From Rubrivirga sp. SAORIC476 (GTDB lineage Bacteria > Bacteroidota > Rhodothermia > Rhodothermales > Rubricoccaceae), in NCBI RefSeq assembly GCF_002283555.1, contig NZ_MVOI01000003.1:1781578-1845577 (forward strand): DNA of 64,000 nt. The letters are read 5' to 3'. The notes beneath the pieces were generated by a model. The model did no database searches, had not been told where the DNA came from, and worked only from the letters and a program-made list of their open reading frames with translations. This document shows positions 20,429 through 28,454 of this stretch, piece by piece (the first letter of the stretch is position 1; each line of letters opens with the position of its first letter). The translations under genes were made by a program, and so were the position numbers.

Positions 20429-21076
20429 GTGCCTCGTCTCCTGCTCCTCGCCCTCGTTTTGCCCCTCGCCGCCTGCGAGTCACCGGCGCCCGAGGTGCCC
20501 GGTACGCCACGCGCCGTCGGCGACCTTTCGGAGACGTTCGTGGACGCTGGCTCCTCGGAGCCCCTTGCCGTCGACTCGTCAGAGCTCGCCTCCGCATCCA
20601 ACGAGCCGAGCACCGATGGTCCGGACTGGACCCCTTACGAGGCGCTGCGCGGCTGGGTCGGACATTCGCCCGTCAGGGAGGACGGGACGCACTTCGTGCT
20701 CGACCCGAGCGTCCGCCCGACCATCGAGGAGGCGTTCTCGGTCGAGCCCGGGCTGATGGCCAAACTCAGCCACCTCGACACGGAGCCCTCCTACCTCATG
20801 GAGCCGGTGGATTTCGCGGGCGGCGCGTTCGCGCTCGCATTCGCCAGCAACCCCGCGACGAACGACGACGCGCGCTCGCTGTGGATGCTGATCGAGGCCG
20901 AGACGGGCGCCGTGTTCGCGCTCCTGGCCGACGACCGCGACACGTACTACCGCGCCTCCTACGACGCTCGCGTTGCCGACCTCCGGCCGGAGGCGATCGC
21001 ATGGGTCGAGCACGCGTCCGGCCGGCCGTTCGGTGACCTCGCGCGGATGTCGGAAGAGGCGCCGGTCGGGCCGTAG
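20429..21076 (+). CDS. Lipoprotein, paralogue A
   Basis: 215 residues. The GTG at 20429 gives MPRLLLLALVLPLAAC, a textbook lipoprotein signal; a longer frame upstream runs through the WG remnant and is not used. After a low-complexity linker (to about residue 68) there is a folded domain: WVGHSPVREDGTHFVLDPS, LMAKLSHLDTEPSYL, GAFALAFASN and AIAWVEHASGRPFGD. I do not recognise the family. The next gene carries the same domain in the same order, so the two are tandem duplicates. Confidence 0.8.
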   Translation: MPRLLLLALVLPLAACESPAPEVPGTPRAVGDLSETFVDAGSSEPLAVDSSELASASNEPSTDGPDWTPYEALRGWVGHSPVREDGTHFVLDPSVRPTIEEAFSVEPGLMAKLSHLDTEPSYLMEPVDFAGGAFALAFASNPATNDDARSLWMLIEAETGAVFALLADDRDTYYRASYDARVADLRPEAIAWVEHASGRPFGDLARMSEEAPVGP

Positions 21077-21145
21077 TTCGCCAGGAATCGCACAATGACG
21101 ACCGGCCCGGCGGAGTATGATCCGATCTCCGATCCCTCCACTGCC

Positions 21146-21685
21146 GTGCCCCGTCCCCTTCTTCTCGCCCTCACCCTGATCCTCGCCGCCTGCGCCGATC
21201 GCTCGGCGCCCGCCCAGACCGCAGAGCCGACTCCGGCCGAGACGCTGAGCGACTGGATCGGCAAGTCGCCGGTCGGGGAGGACGGGCTGTCGTTCGTCGA
21301 GGAGCCGTCCATCCGCCCGGCGCTGGAGCAGGCGCTCTCCGTCGAGTACGGCGTGCTCGACAAGCTGAGCAATCTGGACTCGGTGGCGACCTACACCGCC
21401 ACGCCCGTCGAGTTCGTGGGCGGCTCGTTCGTGATCGAGTACACGCCGGATGAGGCGCTGGCGGACGACGACCGGCGGATCTGGGTCGTGGTCAATGGCG
21501 ACAACGGAGACGTGTTCACCCTCCTCCGCTCCTTTACCGGCGGCTTCCCGTTCTACCGTCCCGCCGTTGGCGTGGACCGGGAGGCGCTGTCGGAGGAGAC
21601 GAAGGACTGGGTGAGCGAGCGCATCCGGATTCCCTTCGACGAGATCGGTAGCGCGCCAACCTCGTTCGATTCGAGCTTCCGGTAG
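21146..21685 (+). CDS. Lipoprotein, paralogue B
   Basis: 179 residues. The GTG at 21146 yields MPRPLLLALTLILAAC, nearly identical to the paralogue upstream. The domain lacks the long linker: WIGKSPVGEDGLSFVEEPS, VLDKLSNLDSVATY, GSFVIEYTPDEAL and KDWVSERIRIPFDE align with paralogue A. The in-frame ATG at 21095 would bury the signal peptide, so GTG is chosen. TATGATCC (21116-21123) is a possible promoter element. Function unknown; both are predicted outer-membrane lipoproteins. Confidence 0.8.
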   Translation: MPRPLLLALTLILAACADRSAPAQTAEPTPAETLSDWIGKSPVGEDGLSFVEEPSIRPALEQALSVEYGVLDKLSNLDSVATYTATPVEFVGGSFVIEYTPDEALADDDRRIWVVVNGDNGDVFTLLRSFTGGFPFYRPAVGVDREALSEETKDWVSERIRIPFDEIGSAPTSFDSSFR

Positions 21686-21715
21686 GACACGCCGAGGTCT
21701 ATGCACTGAGCGCGG

Positions 21716-22402
21716 TCACCGGGTGGCGACGCCCGCGATGTGAGGCGCCACCACACCGCCCGAGACGCGGAACGCATCCATCTGCAGGTCGGCGAAGCCT
21801 GCCTCGGCGAGGCGACGGCCGGTGTCCTGGTCGGGTCGGCAGCCATCGGCCAGCCAGCCCCACGGCTGGCGCACGAGCCGCTGGACGCGGCGGAGGAGCG
21901 AGCCCGGGGGCGCGGCGACGTGCTCGACGAACACGAACCGCCCGCCGGGTCGCAGCACGCGCCGGGCCTCCGCCAGCGACCGGCTGACATCGGCGACGGA
22001 GCAGAGGACGAGCGTGCTCACGACCGCGTCCGCTTCTCCGTCGGCGACGGGCAGCGACTCCGCCGCGCCGTCGCGGAGGTCGACCGTGAGGCCGTGGGCC
22101 TGGGCCGCCTCGCGGATGCGGCCGTGGAAGTGGACGTTGGGCTCGACGACGACCCACCGGGCGCCGGTCGGCAAGAATGCAGCGTTGAGCCCAGTCCCGG
22201 CGCCGATCTCGACCACCACCGGCGCCGATCCGGCACGACCCTCGATCTGAGTGAACAGCGCCCGTTTGCGGTCGGCATAGAGCCGGTGTTGGGTATGGTC
22301 CGCGTGGCCGAGCGACCACGCGAAGAGGCGTGCCCGGAGGCCCGTCCGGACCTTCGAACCCGACGGCGACGTTGCAGGCGTCCTCTTCTCAACCAACCCC
22401 AT
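21716..22402 (-). CDS. Class I SAM-dependent methyltransferase
   Basis: About 228 residues. Motif I VVVEIGAGTGLNAAF, the acidic end of strand 2 (VVVEPN), a GAAESLPVADGEADAVVSTL motif, and LRPGGRFVFVEH place it in the Methyltransf_11/UbiE-like group (METTL7-like). The substrate is unknown; membrane-lipid or quinone methylation is possible. The start is uncertain: the ATG at 22402 leaves only 4 bp to the divergent dodecin start, and longer frames would run into dodecin. A shorter start near KVRTGLRARLF is possible. Confidence 0.8.
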   Translation of the reverse strand: MGLVEKRTPATSPSGSKVRTGLRARLFAWSLGHADHTQHRLYADRKRALFTQIEGRAGSAPVVVEIGAGTGLNAAFLPTGARWVVVEPNVHFHGRIREAAQAHGLTVDLRDGAAESLPVADGEADAVVSTLVLCSVADVSRSLAEARRVLRPGGRFVFVEHVAAPPGSLLRRVQRLVRQPWGWLADGCRPDQDTGRRLAEAGFADLQMDAFRVSGGVVAPHIAGVATR

Positions 22403-22406
22403 TCCC

Positions 22407-22619
22407 ATGGCAATCGCAAAGATCATCGAAGTGTCGGCCATCTCCGACAAGAGCTTCGACGACGCGGTGAAGCAGGCGTACACCGAGGTGTCGCAGACGG
22501 TCCGCGACGTGCAGAGCGTCTACGTCCAGGACTTCATCTACGAGCCCGGCGTCGACCAGGCGGGTTCGTTCCGCGTCCACTGCAAGGTGACGTTCCTGGT
22601 GAACAACAACGCGAGCTGA
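22407..22619 (+). CDS. Dodecin-family flavin-binding protein
   Basis: 70 residues matching dodecin throughout: AIAKIIEVSAISDKSFDDAV, AVKQAYTEVSQTVRDVQSVYV and the C-terminal CKVTFLVNN. Dodecins assemble into hollow dodecamers that store or buffer riboflavin or FMN; the flavin-stacking aromatic of archaeal dodecin is replaced here within VQSVYVQDF. Start ATG lies in CCATGG, which is palindromic, so the opposite strand also has an ATG one base away. It is followed by a strong hairpin. Confidence 0.92.
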   Translation: MAIAKIIEVSAISDKSFDDAVKQAYTEVSQTVRDVQSVYVQDFIYEPGVDQAGSFRVHCKVTFLVNNNAS

Positions 22620-22640
22620 GGTCACGACCTCGCTCGGTTC

Positions 22641-22676
22641 ACGCGCCCCGTCGGCTTCGGCCGGTGGGGCGTGCGT
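22641..22676. terminator. Hairpin terminator after dodecin
   Basis: CGCCCCGTCGGC-TTCG-GCCGGTGGGGCG forms a stem of 12 positions with a single interrupted step and a stable TTCG tetraloop; ACGC/GCGT can extend it. A short T-run (TCGTTTA) follows on the plus strand. It lies between convergent genes and may serve both. Confidence 0.75.
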
Positions 22677-22679
22677 CGT

Positions 22680-22928
22680 TTAGAGGGTGGCGGACGAGTC
22701 GGGCTGGAGGGTCTGCTCGGGCGGGAGGCCTTCCTCAGGCTCGAAGTTGCTCTCCGGCTCGATGTCGGCCTCGGGTTGGAGCCCCGCGTCGGGCGTCAGG
22801 TCCTCGTCGGTCTGGACGGGGTCGACGCCGTCGAGGGTGGGGCCGGGCGGGTTGTCGTCGGCGCACCCGGCGAACGAGAGAGCGGCGGCGAGCAGCAGGG
22901 CGCGGCCCGAGAGAGAGGTCGGCGACAT
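22680..22928 (-). CDS. Small lipoprotein with acidic hexapeptide repeats
   Basis: 82 residues. The signal ends in the lipobox LSFAGC (Cys 22). The mature part has no globular look: from about residue 46 it is a chain of six-residue units P-(E/D)-x-x-(L/I/F)-x (PDAGLQ, PEADIE, PESNFE, PEEGLP, PEQTLQ, PDSS). Such Pro/Glu repeats form extended acidic stalks. It is 32 bp behind the TauE-type gene and probably co-transcribed. No known family; function unknown. Confidence 0.7.
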   Translation of the reverse strand: MSPTSLSGRALLLAAALSFAGCADDNPPGPTLDGVDPVQTDEDLTPDAGLQPEADIEPESNFEPEEGLPPEQTLQPDSSATL

Positions 22929-22960
22929 GGTGGTGGGACGAAGGGCCGGGTACACCCTCC

Positions 22961-23773
22961 CTACGTCAGTGCGTTCCACAGAAGCCGAACGGCGACGAGG
23001 GCGGCGAAGGCGGCGAAGCTCAGCCGCACCTTCCGCACGTCGATCCGGTGGGCCGTCGCGACGCCGAGGCGGGCGGTCACGATGGCGGGCAGCGCCAGCG
23101 CCGCGGCGCCGCGCCAGTCCACGTAGCCGAGCGCGCCCTCGGGCACGGCCGCGCCCCACCCGAGTACGGTGTACGTCGCCACGCCGACCCCGGTGATGAG
23201 CACGATGGCCGCCGTGGAGGTCCCGGCAGCGACGCGCAGCGGCAGGCGGATGAGGCCGCTGAAGGCGGGCACCATAATCACACCGCCCCCGACGCCCGCC
23301 AGCGACGCGATGGTTCCGGCACCCAGGCCGGTCGCGGCGAGTGCCCCCAGCCCGCGCCGAGCGTCGGTCGTGGAGAGCGTGTCCCCGCGGTCGGTTCGCC
23401 GCACCATCCGGACGACGACGATGACCAGGAGCACGCCGAGCGTGAGTTGGAACGACTCCTTGTCGTACCACGGCGCCGTCGTCACGAAGCGCCCGACCAG
23501 AACCACGGCAACGGCCGCGACACTCCCCACGATGAGCGCTGTCCGTCGGTCGATAGCGCCCTGCCGGGCCTGGGCCACGGCGCCGGACGCGCTGGCCGCG
23601 AACGTGCAGAGCAGGCTCGACCCGAGCGTCAGCGGCGTCAGCACGGGGTCGGTGATGCCCGCGGCCTGGAACACAAAGAAGAGGACCGGCCCGAAGATGA
23701 TGCCGCCACCGACGCCGACCAGCCCGGCCACGAATCCGCCGAGGGCGCCGGCGAGGAGAAGAAGGACGAGCAT
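22961..23773 (-). CDS. TauE/SafE (TSUP) family membrane permease
   Basis: 270 residues with about eight membrane helices in two repeated halves. Each half begins with the family's Gly-rich signature: GALGGFVAGLVGVGGGIIFG near the start and ATGLGAGTIASLAGVGGGVI in the middle. TSUP proteins move sulfite, sulfoacetate, thiosulfate or related sulfur anions; the substrate cannot be read here. The leader just before ATG is CTCCCCTCCCCC. A TAGGTTCG element lies 19 nt upstream (23793-23800). Confidence 0.9.
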   Translation of the reverse strand: MLVLLLLAGALGGFVAGLVGVGGGIIFGPVLFFVFQAAGITDPVLTPLTLGSSLLCTFAASASGAVAQARQGAIDRRTALIVGSVAAVAVVLVGRFVTTAPWYDKESFQLTLGVLLVIVVVRMVRRTDRGDTLSTTDARRGLGALAATGLGAGTIASLAGVGGGVIMVPAFSGLIRLPLRVAAGTSTAAIVLITGVGVATYTVLGWGAAVPEGALGYVDWRGAAALALPAIVTARLGVATAHRIDVRKVRLSFAAFAALVAVRLLWNALT

Positions 23774-23851
23774 CGGCGGGGGAGGGGAGCGGCGAACCTA
23801 CAGCCGGGCGCCCACCCCGACTCGCCCCGACTCGGGCACGTCGCCGACCGG

Positions 23852-23892
23852 TCCGACGCGAGGTCCGCGCGCTCCGACGCGAGGTCCGCGCG
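23852..23892. repeat. Two tandem 20-bp direct repeats
   Basis: TCCGACGCGAGGTCCGCGCG occurs at 23852-23871 and again at 23873-23892, one base apart and identical. They sit in the 179-bp gap upstream of the TauE-type gene, flanked by other short GC repeats (CCCCGACTCG about 23815-23835). They could be an operator pair or a replication-slippage product; two copies alone do not make an array. Confidence 0.7.
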
Positions 23893-23952
23893 GCCGGAGA
23901 GGAGATCTCCGGGCGCGGAGGGGAACGCCCCGCCTCATTCCCCCGCGTGTCC

Positions 23953-24540
23953 CTACGAGGAAGCTCTCGGCGGCGGCGGCATCGTCACCTCGGCCTCGAC
24001 GCGGAGGTCGTCGATGCCCACCTCGACGGTCTGAACGGTCCCGGCGGAGTCGAACAGGACGAGGACCGAGTCGTCGTCGAGGCGGATCGTCTCGCGGTAG
24101 CGTGTGGCGCCTTCCGCGAGGCGGACGAGGCGGCGACCCTCGGGGTCAGAGACGGCGATGGTGCGCGCGTCGGCCCGGTCGAAGCGGCCGTCGCCGTTGG
24201 TGTCCTCCTCGACCAGCTCGTAGACGACCATCCGCACGCGCATGCTGTCGCCGATGTCGCGCTCGGAGAGGATCACGCGGTCGGAGTCGGGAAACAGCCA
24301 GCGCCCCTCACGGCCGTCGATGTCGTAGAAGATGACATTGGCGTCCCGGGCGGCCCGGCTCCCGCGGCCCGAGATCGAGACCCCGTACTCGCCGTCCTGG
24401 CGCAGGTGGGCGCGGAGGTGGCGGTGCCCCTGGACCCGCTCGAAGGGGCCGATGGTCAGGTCGGACTCGGCCTCCTCGGCGGCGTCAGCGGCGCAGCCGC
24501 TGACGGCAAGAAGGGCGGCGAGGCAGAGGGCGGTTCGCAT
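23953..24540 (-). CDS. Lipoprotein with an EF-hand-like loop
   Basis: 195 residues: lipoprotein signal (LLAVSGC, Cys 16) and a mature region with a DTNGDGRFDRAD calcium-loop-like motif (about residue 110), the dockerin/EF-hand style D-x-N-x-D-G pattern. The strand-rich remainder (GVSISGRGSRAARDANVIFYD, DDSVLVLFDSAGTV) has no family I can name. It is 14 bp downstream of the S41 protease gene and presumably in its operon. Calcium binding is inferred from the loop only. Confidence 0.8.
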   Translation of the reverse strand: MRTALCLAALLAVSGCAADAAEEAESDLTIGPFERVQGHRHLRAHLRQDGEYGVSISGRGSRAARDANVIFYDIDGREGRWLFPDSDRVILSERDIGDSMRVRMVVYELVEEDTNGDGRFDRADARTIAVSDPEGRRLVRLAEGATRYRETIRLDDDSVLVLFDSAGTVQTVEVGIDDLRVEAEVTMPPPPRASS

Positions 24541-24554
24541 GGGACCGGATCGGG

Positions 24555-26174
24555 CTAGCGGCTGAGGGCGCGGGCGTAAGCGGCCGGATCGAGGATCAGA
24601 CGGCGGGCCTCGGCGACGACGGCGTCCTCCGAGAGCGCGTCGACGGTCTGAGCTTGCTGACCGACGTAGCGCGAGAGGATTTCCTGCCGGAGGGAAGAGC
24701 GGAGGCGGTCGGCGTGGCGCTCGAAGTCGCGCGCCTTCTCGCGGGCGACGGCCTCGCGAAGGTCTCGGAGGGCGCGGGTGGCCCCGTCGTAGCCCGCCCC
24801 GGCGAGGTCGTCGGCGAGGGCGTCGGCGGTGCGCTCGGCGTCGGTGCGGTAGTCGAGGCCCTCGCCTTCGACGAACTGCTGGAAGCGACGGAGGAGCGCG
24901 TCGTCCACACGGAAGCCAGTCGGGAGGGTGGGGGTGTCGGCAGCGAAGCGGTTGGCGAAGCGGAGGAAGGCGGCCGAGCGGACGAGCGCCCGCTCCAGCT
25001 CGCTCTCCTCACCCAGCGACACCGCCACGTCCGGCTCGATGCCGACGCCGCTGCGGACGGTCCGCCCGGCGGCGGTCTCGAACGTCCGGCCCGGTCCGGC
25101 CTCGGTCGCCTCCGTGCCCTGCGCGTACGTCAGGCGCTGGATCTCGCGGCCCGAGGGCGTCGTGTAGCGGCTGACCGTCAGCTTGAGCGCCGTGCCATAC
25201 GGCATCGGACGGACGACCTGCACGAGGCCCTTGCCGAACGAGGTCTCGCCGACGATCACCGCACGGTCGTGATCCTGCAACGCCCCCGCCACGATCTCGC
25301 TCGCCGACGCGCTGGCGCCGTCCTGCAGCACGACGACGGGCAGGTCGGGGACCGTGGGCGGCTCCTGCGTGTGGTACGTCTGGTCGGTGCCCGCCGCACG
25401 CCCGCGCGTCTGCGTGATGACGGTGCCGAGGGGCAGGAACTGTCCGCTGAGGGCGACGGCCTGGTCGAGCAGGCCACCGGGGTTGCCGCGCAGATCGAGT
25501 ACGAGTCCGCGCAACTCCCCGTCCTCCTGAAGGCCGGCCACGGCGCGTGCCACCTGCCCGGCGGCGTCCTGCAGGAAGCGTCCGAGGCGGACGTAGCCGA
25601 CGCCCTCGGCGGGGTCGCCGAGGAAGCCGGAATACGTCACCTCGGTGTCCGGGTCGCCCGCGCGGACGAGGACGAAGCGGAGAGGCTCAGCCTCGCCCTC
25701 GCGCGTCACTTCCAGGGGGACCGTAGAGCCCGGCTCTCCACGGAGAAGGCCATTGGCGCGCTGAGCTGCCAGCCCCGCGGCCATCTGCCCGGCCAGCGAG
25801 ACGACGGTGTCGCCCGCGCGGAGCCCCTGCCGCTCGGCGTCGGAGCCGTCGAGCACGGACACGACCACCAGCCGCCCGCCGCGCTCGGCCACGACCACGC
25901 CGACGCCGCCCACGTCGCCGCCCTGTTGGAGGCGGCTCGCGGCGGCCGTCGCCTCGTCGTAGTAGACCGTGTAGGGGTCCAGCGAGCCGGTCATCGCCCC
26001 GATGCCGCTCCGCATGAGCGCCTCCGCGTCGATGGCGTCGACGTACTCGGAGGCGAGGATCTCGTAGACGGCGCCGTAGAGCCCGAAGCTCTTGCGGATG
26101 GCGAAGTAGTCCACCTCCTGCGCCTCGGCAGACGCGGCGAGGAGGACGAGGACGGCGAGAGCGAGGCGGCGCAT
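24555..26174 (-). CDS. S41 (C-terminal processing) periplasmic protease
   Basis: 539 residues. Signal peptide (LALAVLVLLAASAEA), an N-terminal helical region, a PDZ domain (about 90-175, GGVGVVVAERGGRLVVVSVL) and the S41 catalytic domain. The nucleophile Ser is in ASASASEIVAG and the general-base Lys lies 25 residues later in ETSFGKGLVQ, the spacing of Prc/CtpA. It should cut envelope proteins from their C-termini. The C-terminal 150 residues are helical. It is downstream of a small lipoprotein and upstream of another. The ATG at 26174 precedes the signal peptide; the longer frame is not used. Confidence 0.93.
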   Translation of the reverse strand: MRRLALAVLVLLAASAEAQEVDYFAIRKSFGLYGAVYEILASEYVDAIDAEALMRSGIGAMTGSLDPYTVYYDEATAAASRLQQGGDVGGVGVVVAERGGRLVVVSVLDGSDAERQGLRAGDTVVSLAGQMAAGLAAQRANGLLRGEPGSTVPLEVTREGEAEPLRFVLVRAGDPDTEVTYSGFLGDPAEGVGYVRLGRFLQDAAGQVARAVAGLQEDGELRGLVLDLRGNPGGLLDQAVALSGQFLPLGTVITQTRGRAAGTDQTYHTQEPPTVPDLPVVVLQDGASASASEIVAGALQDHDRAVIVGETSFGKGLVQVVRPMPYGTALKLTVSRYTTPSGREIQRLTYAQGTEATEAGPGRTFETAAGRTVRSGVGIEPDVAVSLGEESELERALVRSAAFLRFANRFAADTPTLPTGFRVDDALLRRFQQFVEGEGLDYRTDAERTADALADDLAGAGYDGATRALRDLREAVAREKARDFERHADRLRSSLRQEILSRYVGQQAQTVDALSEDAVVAEARRLILDPAAYARALSR

Positions 26175-26230
26175 CGGGCGGAGGGGACGAGGACCGCAGG
26201 CTAACGCCAACGCCCGGCGCTTCGCGCCTG

Positions 26231-26662
26231 CTACCGGCGCCGGAACTCCAGCAGGGGGCCGTCCAGGTACCGATGCTCGATGTACAGCCGGTCGCGGTCG
26301 ATCCCGAACACGTAGCGCGCGTCCCCGATGGTCAGTCGGGGAGAATCCCCCGGCTCCGGAGCGCTGACCCTGTAGTTCCCCTCTGCAGAAACGGTCTCGT
26401 TGGAGGTGTAGGTGGCCGTCCCGTCGGCACGGAACACGAGGCGGGCGGACTGGCCCACCTCCTCGGCAGGTCGCGTCCGGGTGCAGTCCTCCCCCATGCA
26501 CTCGCCAGAGGGCGTGACCGTGACGAGGTCCCAGGTGCCGACCAGCGCGTCGGCGTCGTGTCCCAGCGCGGTCACGTCGATGCCGTTGCGGTCAGGAGCG
26601 GCCGTGTCGCAGCCGGAGGCGACGAGGACGAAGAGAGCGAGGACGGGCAGGAGCCGAAGCAT
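26231..26662 (-). CDS. Lipocalin-like lipoprotein
   Basis: 143 residues: lipoprotein signal (LLPVLALFVLVASGC, Cys 18) and a small beta-barrel type domain beginning ALVGTWDLVTVTPSG and continuing ARLVFRADGTATYTSNET, YRVSAPEPG and ARYVFGIDRDRLYI, the layout of lipocalin-like domains in Bacteroidota. A CMGEDC cysteine pair is inserted. Ligand unknown. It lies between tatC and the S41 gene on the same strand. Confidence 0.75.
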   Translation of the reverse strand: MLRLLPVLALFVLVASGCDTAAPDRNGIDVTALGHDADALVGTWDLVTVTPSGECMGEDCTRTRPAEEVGQSARLVFRADGTATYTSNETVSAEGNYRVSAPEPGDSPRLTIGDARYVFGIDRDRLYIEHRYLDGPLLEFRRR

Positions 26663-26738
26663 GGAATGGTCGCGGAGGAAAAGGGTGTCGCTGAACATCG
26701 GGGCCACCCGGCACGAACGGCAATCCCCTCTCCGATCC

Positions 26739-27719
26739 CTACTCCGTTTTACCCCCTGCCTTCGCCTCGGCGGCGGCGCGCTTGGCAGCCGCCTTCGCCT
26801 CCCGGGCGGCTTCAGCGGCCTCCTCGCGAGCCCGGCGACGCTCCACGACGCCGGTCAGCGCGATGGACAGCTCGTAGAGGCCCATCAGCGGGATCGACAT
26901 GAGCAGCTGGCTCCACGGGTCCGGCGGCGTCAGGAACGCCGAGATCACCAGCACGGCAACGAGCGCGTACTTGCGGCCCGTCCGCAGCATGTCCTGCGTC
27001 AGGACGCCCACCTTCGCCAGCACCACCACGACCACCGGCAGCTCGAACAGGATGCCCGCGCCGAAGGCCCAGGTGATCAGCATCGAGAAGTACTTCGAGA
27101 TGTCGAACTCGTTGACGATCGAGTCCGAGATCTGGAACTGGGCGAAGAACTGGAGCGCGATCGGCGCGATGATGAGGTAGCCGAACGAGATGCCGAGGGC
27201 GAAGAAGAACGTCGCGAAGACGGCCGCGAATCGCAGGCCCTGGCGCTCCTCCGGGTAGAGGCCCGGCTCGATGAACTTCCACGTCTGGTACACCACCAGC
27301 GGCGAGCCCATCACCACGCCCGCCGCGATCACGGTCCCGAAGTAGGCGAAGAACTGGCCCGTCACCGTCCGGTTCTGGAGCACGATGTCGACCGCCGGGA
27401 TGCGGAGCACGTCGTACATGAAGAAGCTCGCCCGCGTCGGCCCGAGCAGCAGCGTGTCCATGATCCAGCCCGTAAAGAACAGGCACGCGCCGACACAGAG
27501 GACGATGGCGCCGAGCGCCTTCAGGATGCGCCAGCGGAGTTCCTCGAGGTGGTCGAGGAACGGCATCTCACCGGGTCCCGGCGTCATGTGCGCAGGGACC
27601 CCGCCGCCGGGGGGCACCGGCGGTGCTGGCGGCGGCATCTGATCGAGGCGGATGGGGTCCGCCGCGCCGTCGCCCTGCGAGCCAGCCGCCTTCTGCGACC
27701 GCGAGCGCCAGACATCCAT
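26739..27719 (-). CDS. tatC: Sec-independent protein translocase TatC
   Basis: 326 residues with six membrane helices. The cytoplasmic signal-recognition motif MPFLDHLEELRWRI is intact, then VYQTWKFIEPGLYPEER in the first periplasmic/cytoplasmic loops and AFLTPPDPWSQLLMSIPLMGLYE near the end. TatC binds twin-arginine signals and works with TatA/TatB, which are not in the window. Unusually, about 75 residues (Pro/Gly-rich, PPPAPPVPPGGG) precede the normal N-terminus and a 45-residue Ala/Lys/Glu tail follows. A later ATG (27638) would shorten the extension. The DUF1501 protein is a likely substrate. Confidence 0.95.
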   Translation of the reverse strand: MDVWRSRSQKAAGSQGDGAADPIRLDQMPPPAPPVPPGGGVPAHMTPGPGEMPFLDHLEELRWRILKALGAIVLCVGACLFFTGWIMDTLLLGPTRASFFMYDVLRIPAVDIVLQNRTVTGQFFAYFGTVIAAGVVMGSPLVVYQTWKFIEPGLYPEERQGLRFAAVFATFFFALGISFGYLIIAPIALQFFAQFQISDSIVNEFDISKYFSMLITWAFGAGILFELPVVVVVLAKVGVLTQDMLRTGRKYALVAVLVISAFLTPPDPWSQLLMSIPLMGLYELSIALTGVVERRRAREEAAEAAREAKAAAKRAAAEAKAGGKTE

Positions 27720-27845
27720 GCGGGTGAAGCGAGAGGGGAAAGAGGGAAGGGCCGTCCACTCAGGACCGGCCGACGCACCGTCCACAACGTACGAGTCGAG
27801 GACATGGGTTCGGGCTCGCAGGCCCTTCACCATGGCCCGGTCGCC

Positions 27846-28454
27846 TCACCCTCCGGCCGTGTCGCCAGAGGTCACCCGGGCGCTCTCGCGGAGGTTGAGT
27901 TCGAGCAGCGACTCGACCCAGAGGCCCTCGGCCTCCAGCCGCGCCCGCCCGCCGCTCCAGGTGAAGTTGAACAGCGTCACGACGCCGGACACGTCGAAGC
28001 CGTCGCTGCGGAGGAGCGCCGCCGCCCGCGCCGCGCTCCGGCCGCTGTTGAGGATGTCGTCCATGAGGGCGACCGGGCGCGACCGGTCCAGTGGGCCCTC
28101 CACCAGCCGGCGCCGTCCGTAGGCCTTGCGCCGCTCGCGGATGAAGCCGCCCCGGAACGGGCGCTCGGCGGTCCCGTGCGGCAGCACGGCCGTCACGAGC
28201 GGGAAGGCGCCGTAGCCGAAGCCGGCCACCTGATCGATGCCGCGCGCCCGGAGCCGCTCGGCGAGGACCGCGCCCGCTTCGTTGAACACGTCACCGTCGA
28301 GCATCGGCGTCCGCGTGTCGAGGAGCCAGCCGATGGGTTGCCCGCGCGGGTCGGTGATGGACTCGTCCTCGCGCCGCACCAGCGCCCGCTGGTAGAGCGT
28401 GTGCCCCAGCTTTGCCAGGGCCGACTCGGGGACAGTGCTGTAATCGTTCGGCAT
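27846..28454 (-). CDS. Orotate-phosphoribosyltransferase-like protein
   Basis: 202-residue type I phosphoribosyltransferase. The PRPP loop reads VALMDDILNSGRSAARAAAL, a variant of the usual VED-x-TTG, and KAYGRRRLVEGPL looks like the flexible catalytic loop (K-x-x-x-R) of PyrE. It would transfer phosphoribose to orotate or another base. The ILNSG variant and lack of a pyr neighbourhood leave the substrate open. It lies 126 bp upstream of tatC. Confidence 0.75.
   Translation of the reverse strand: MPNDYSTVPESALAKLGHTLYQRALVRREDESITDPRGQPIGWLLDTRTPMLDGDVFNEAGAVLAERLRARGIDQVAGFGYGAFPLVTAVLPHGTAERPFRGGFIRERRKAYGRRRLVEGPLDRSRPVALMDDILNSGRSAARAAALLRSDGFDVSGVVTLFNFTWSGGRARLEAEGLWVESLLELNLRESARVTSGDTAGG

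Noticed and set aside
23852-23892. Possible CRISPR repeat
   Set aside because: Only two copies with a one-base spacer; no array and no cas genes.
24654-26204. A 516-residue plus-strand frame
   Set aside because: Antisense to the S41 protease gene, with no family motif.
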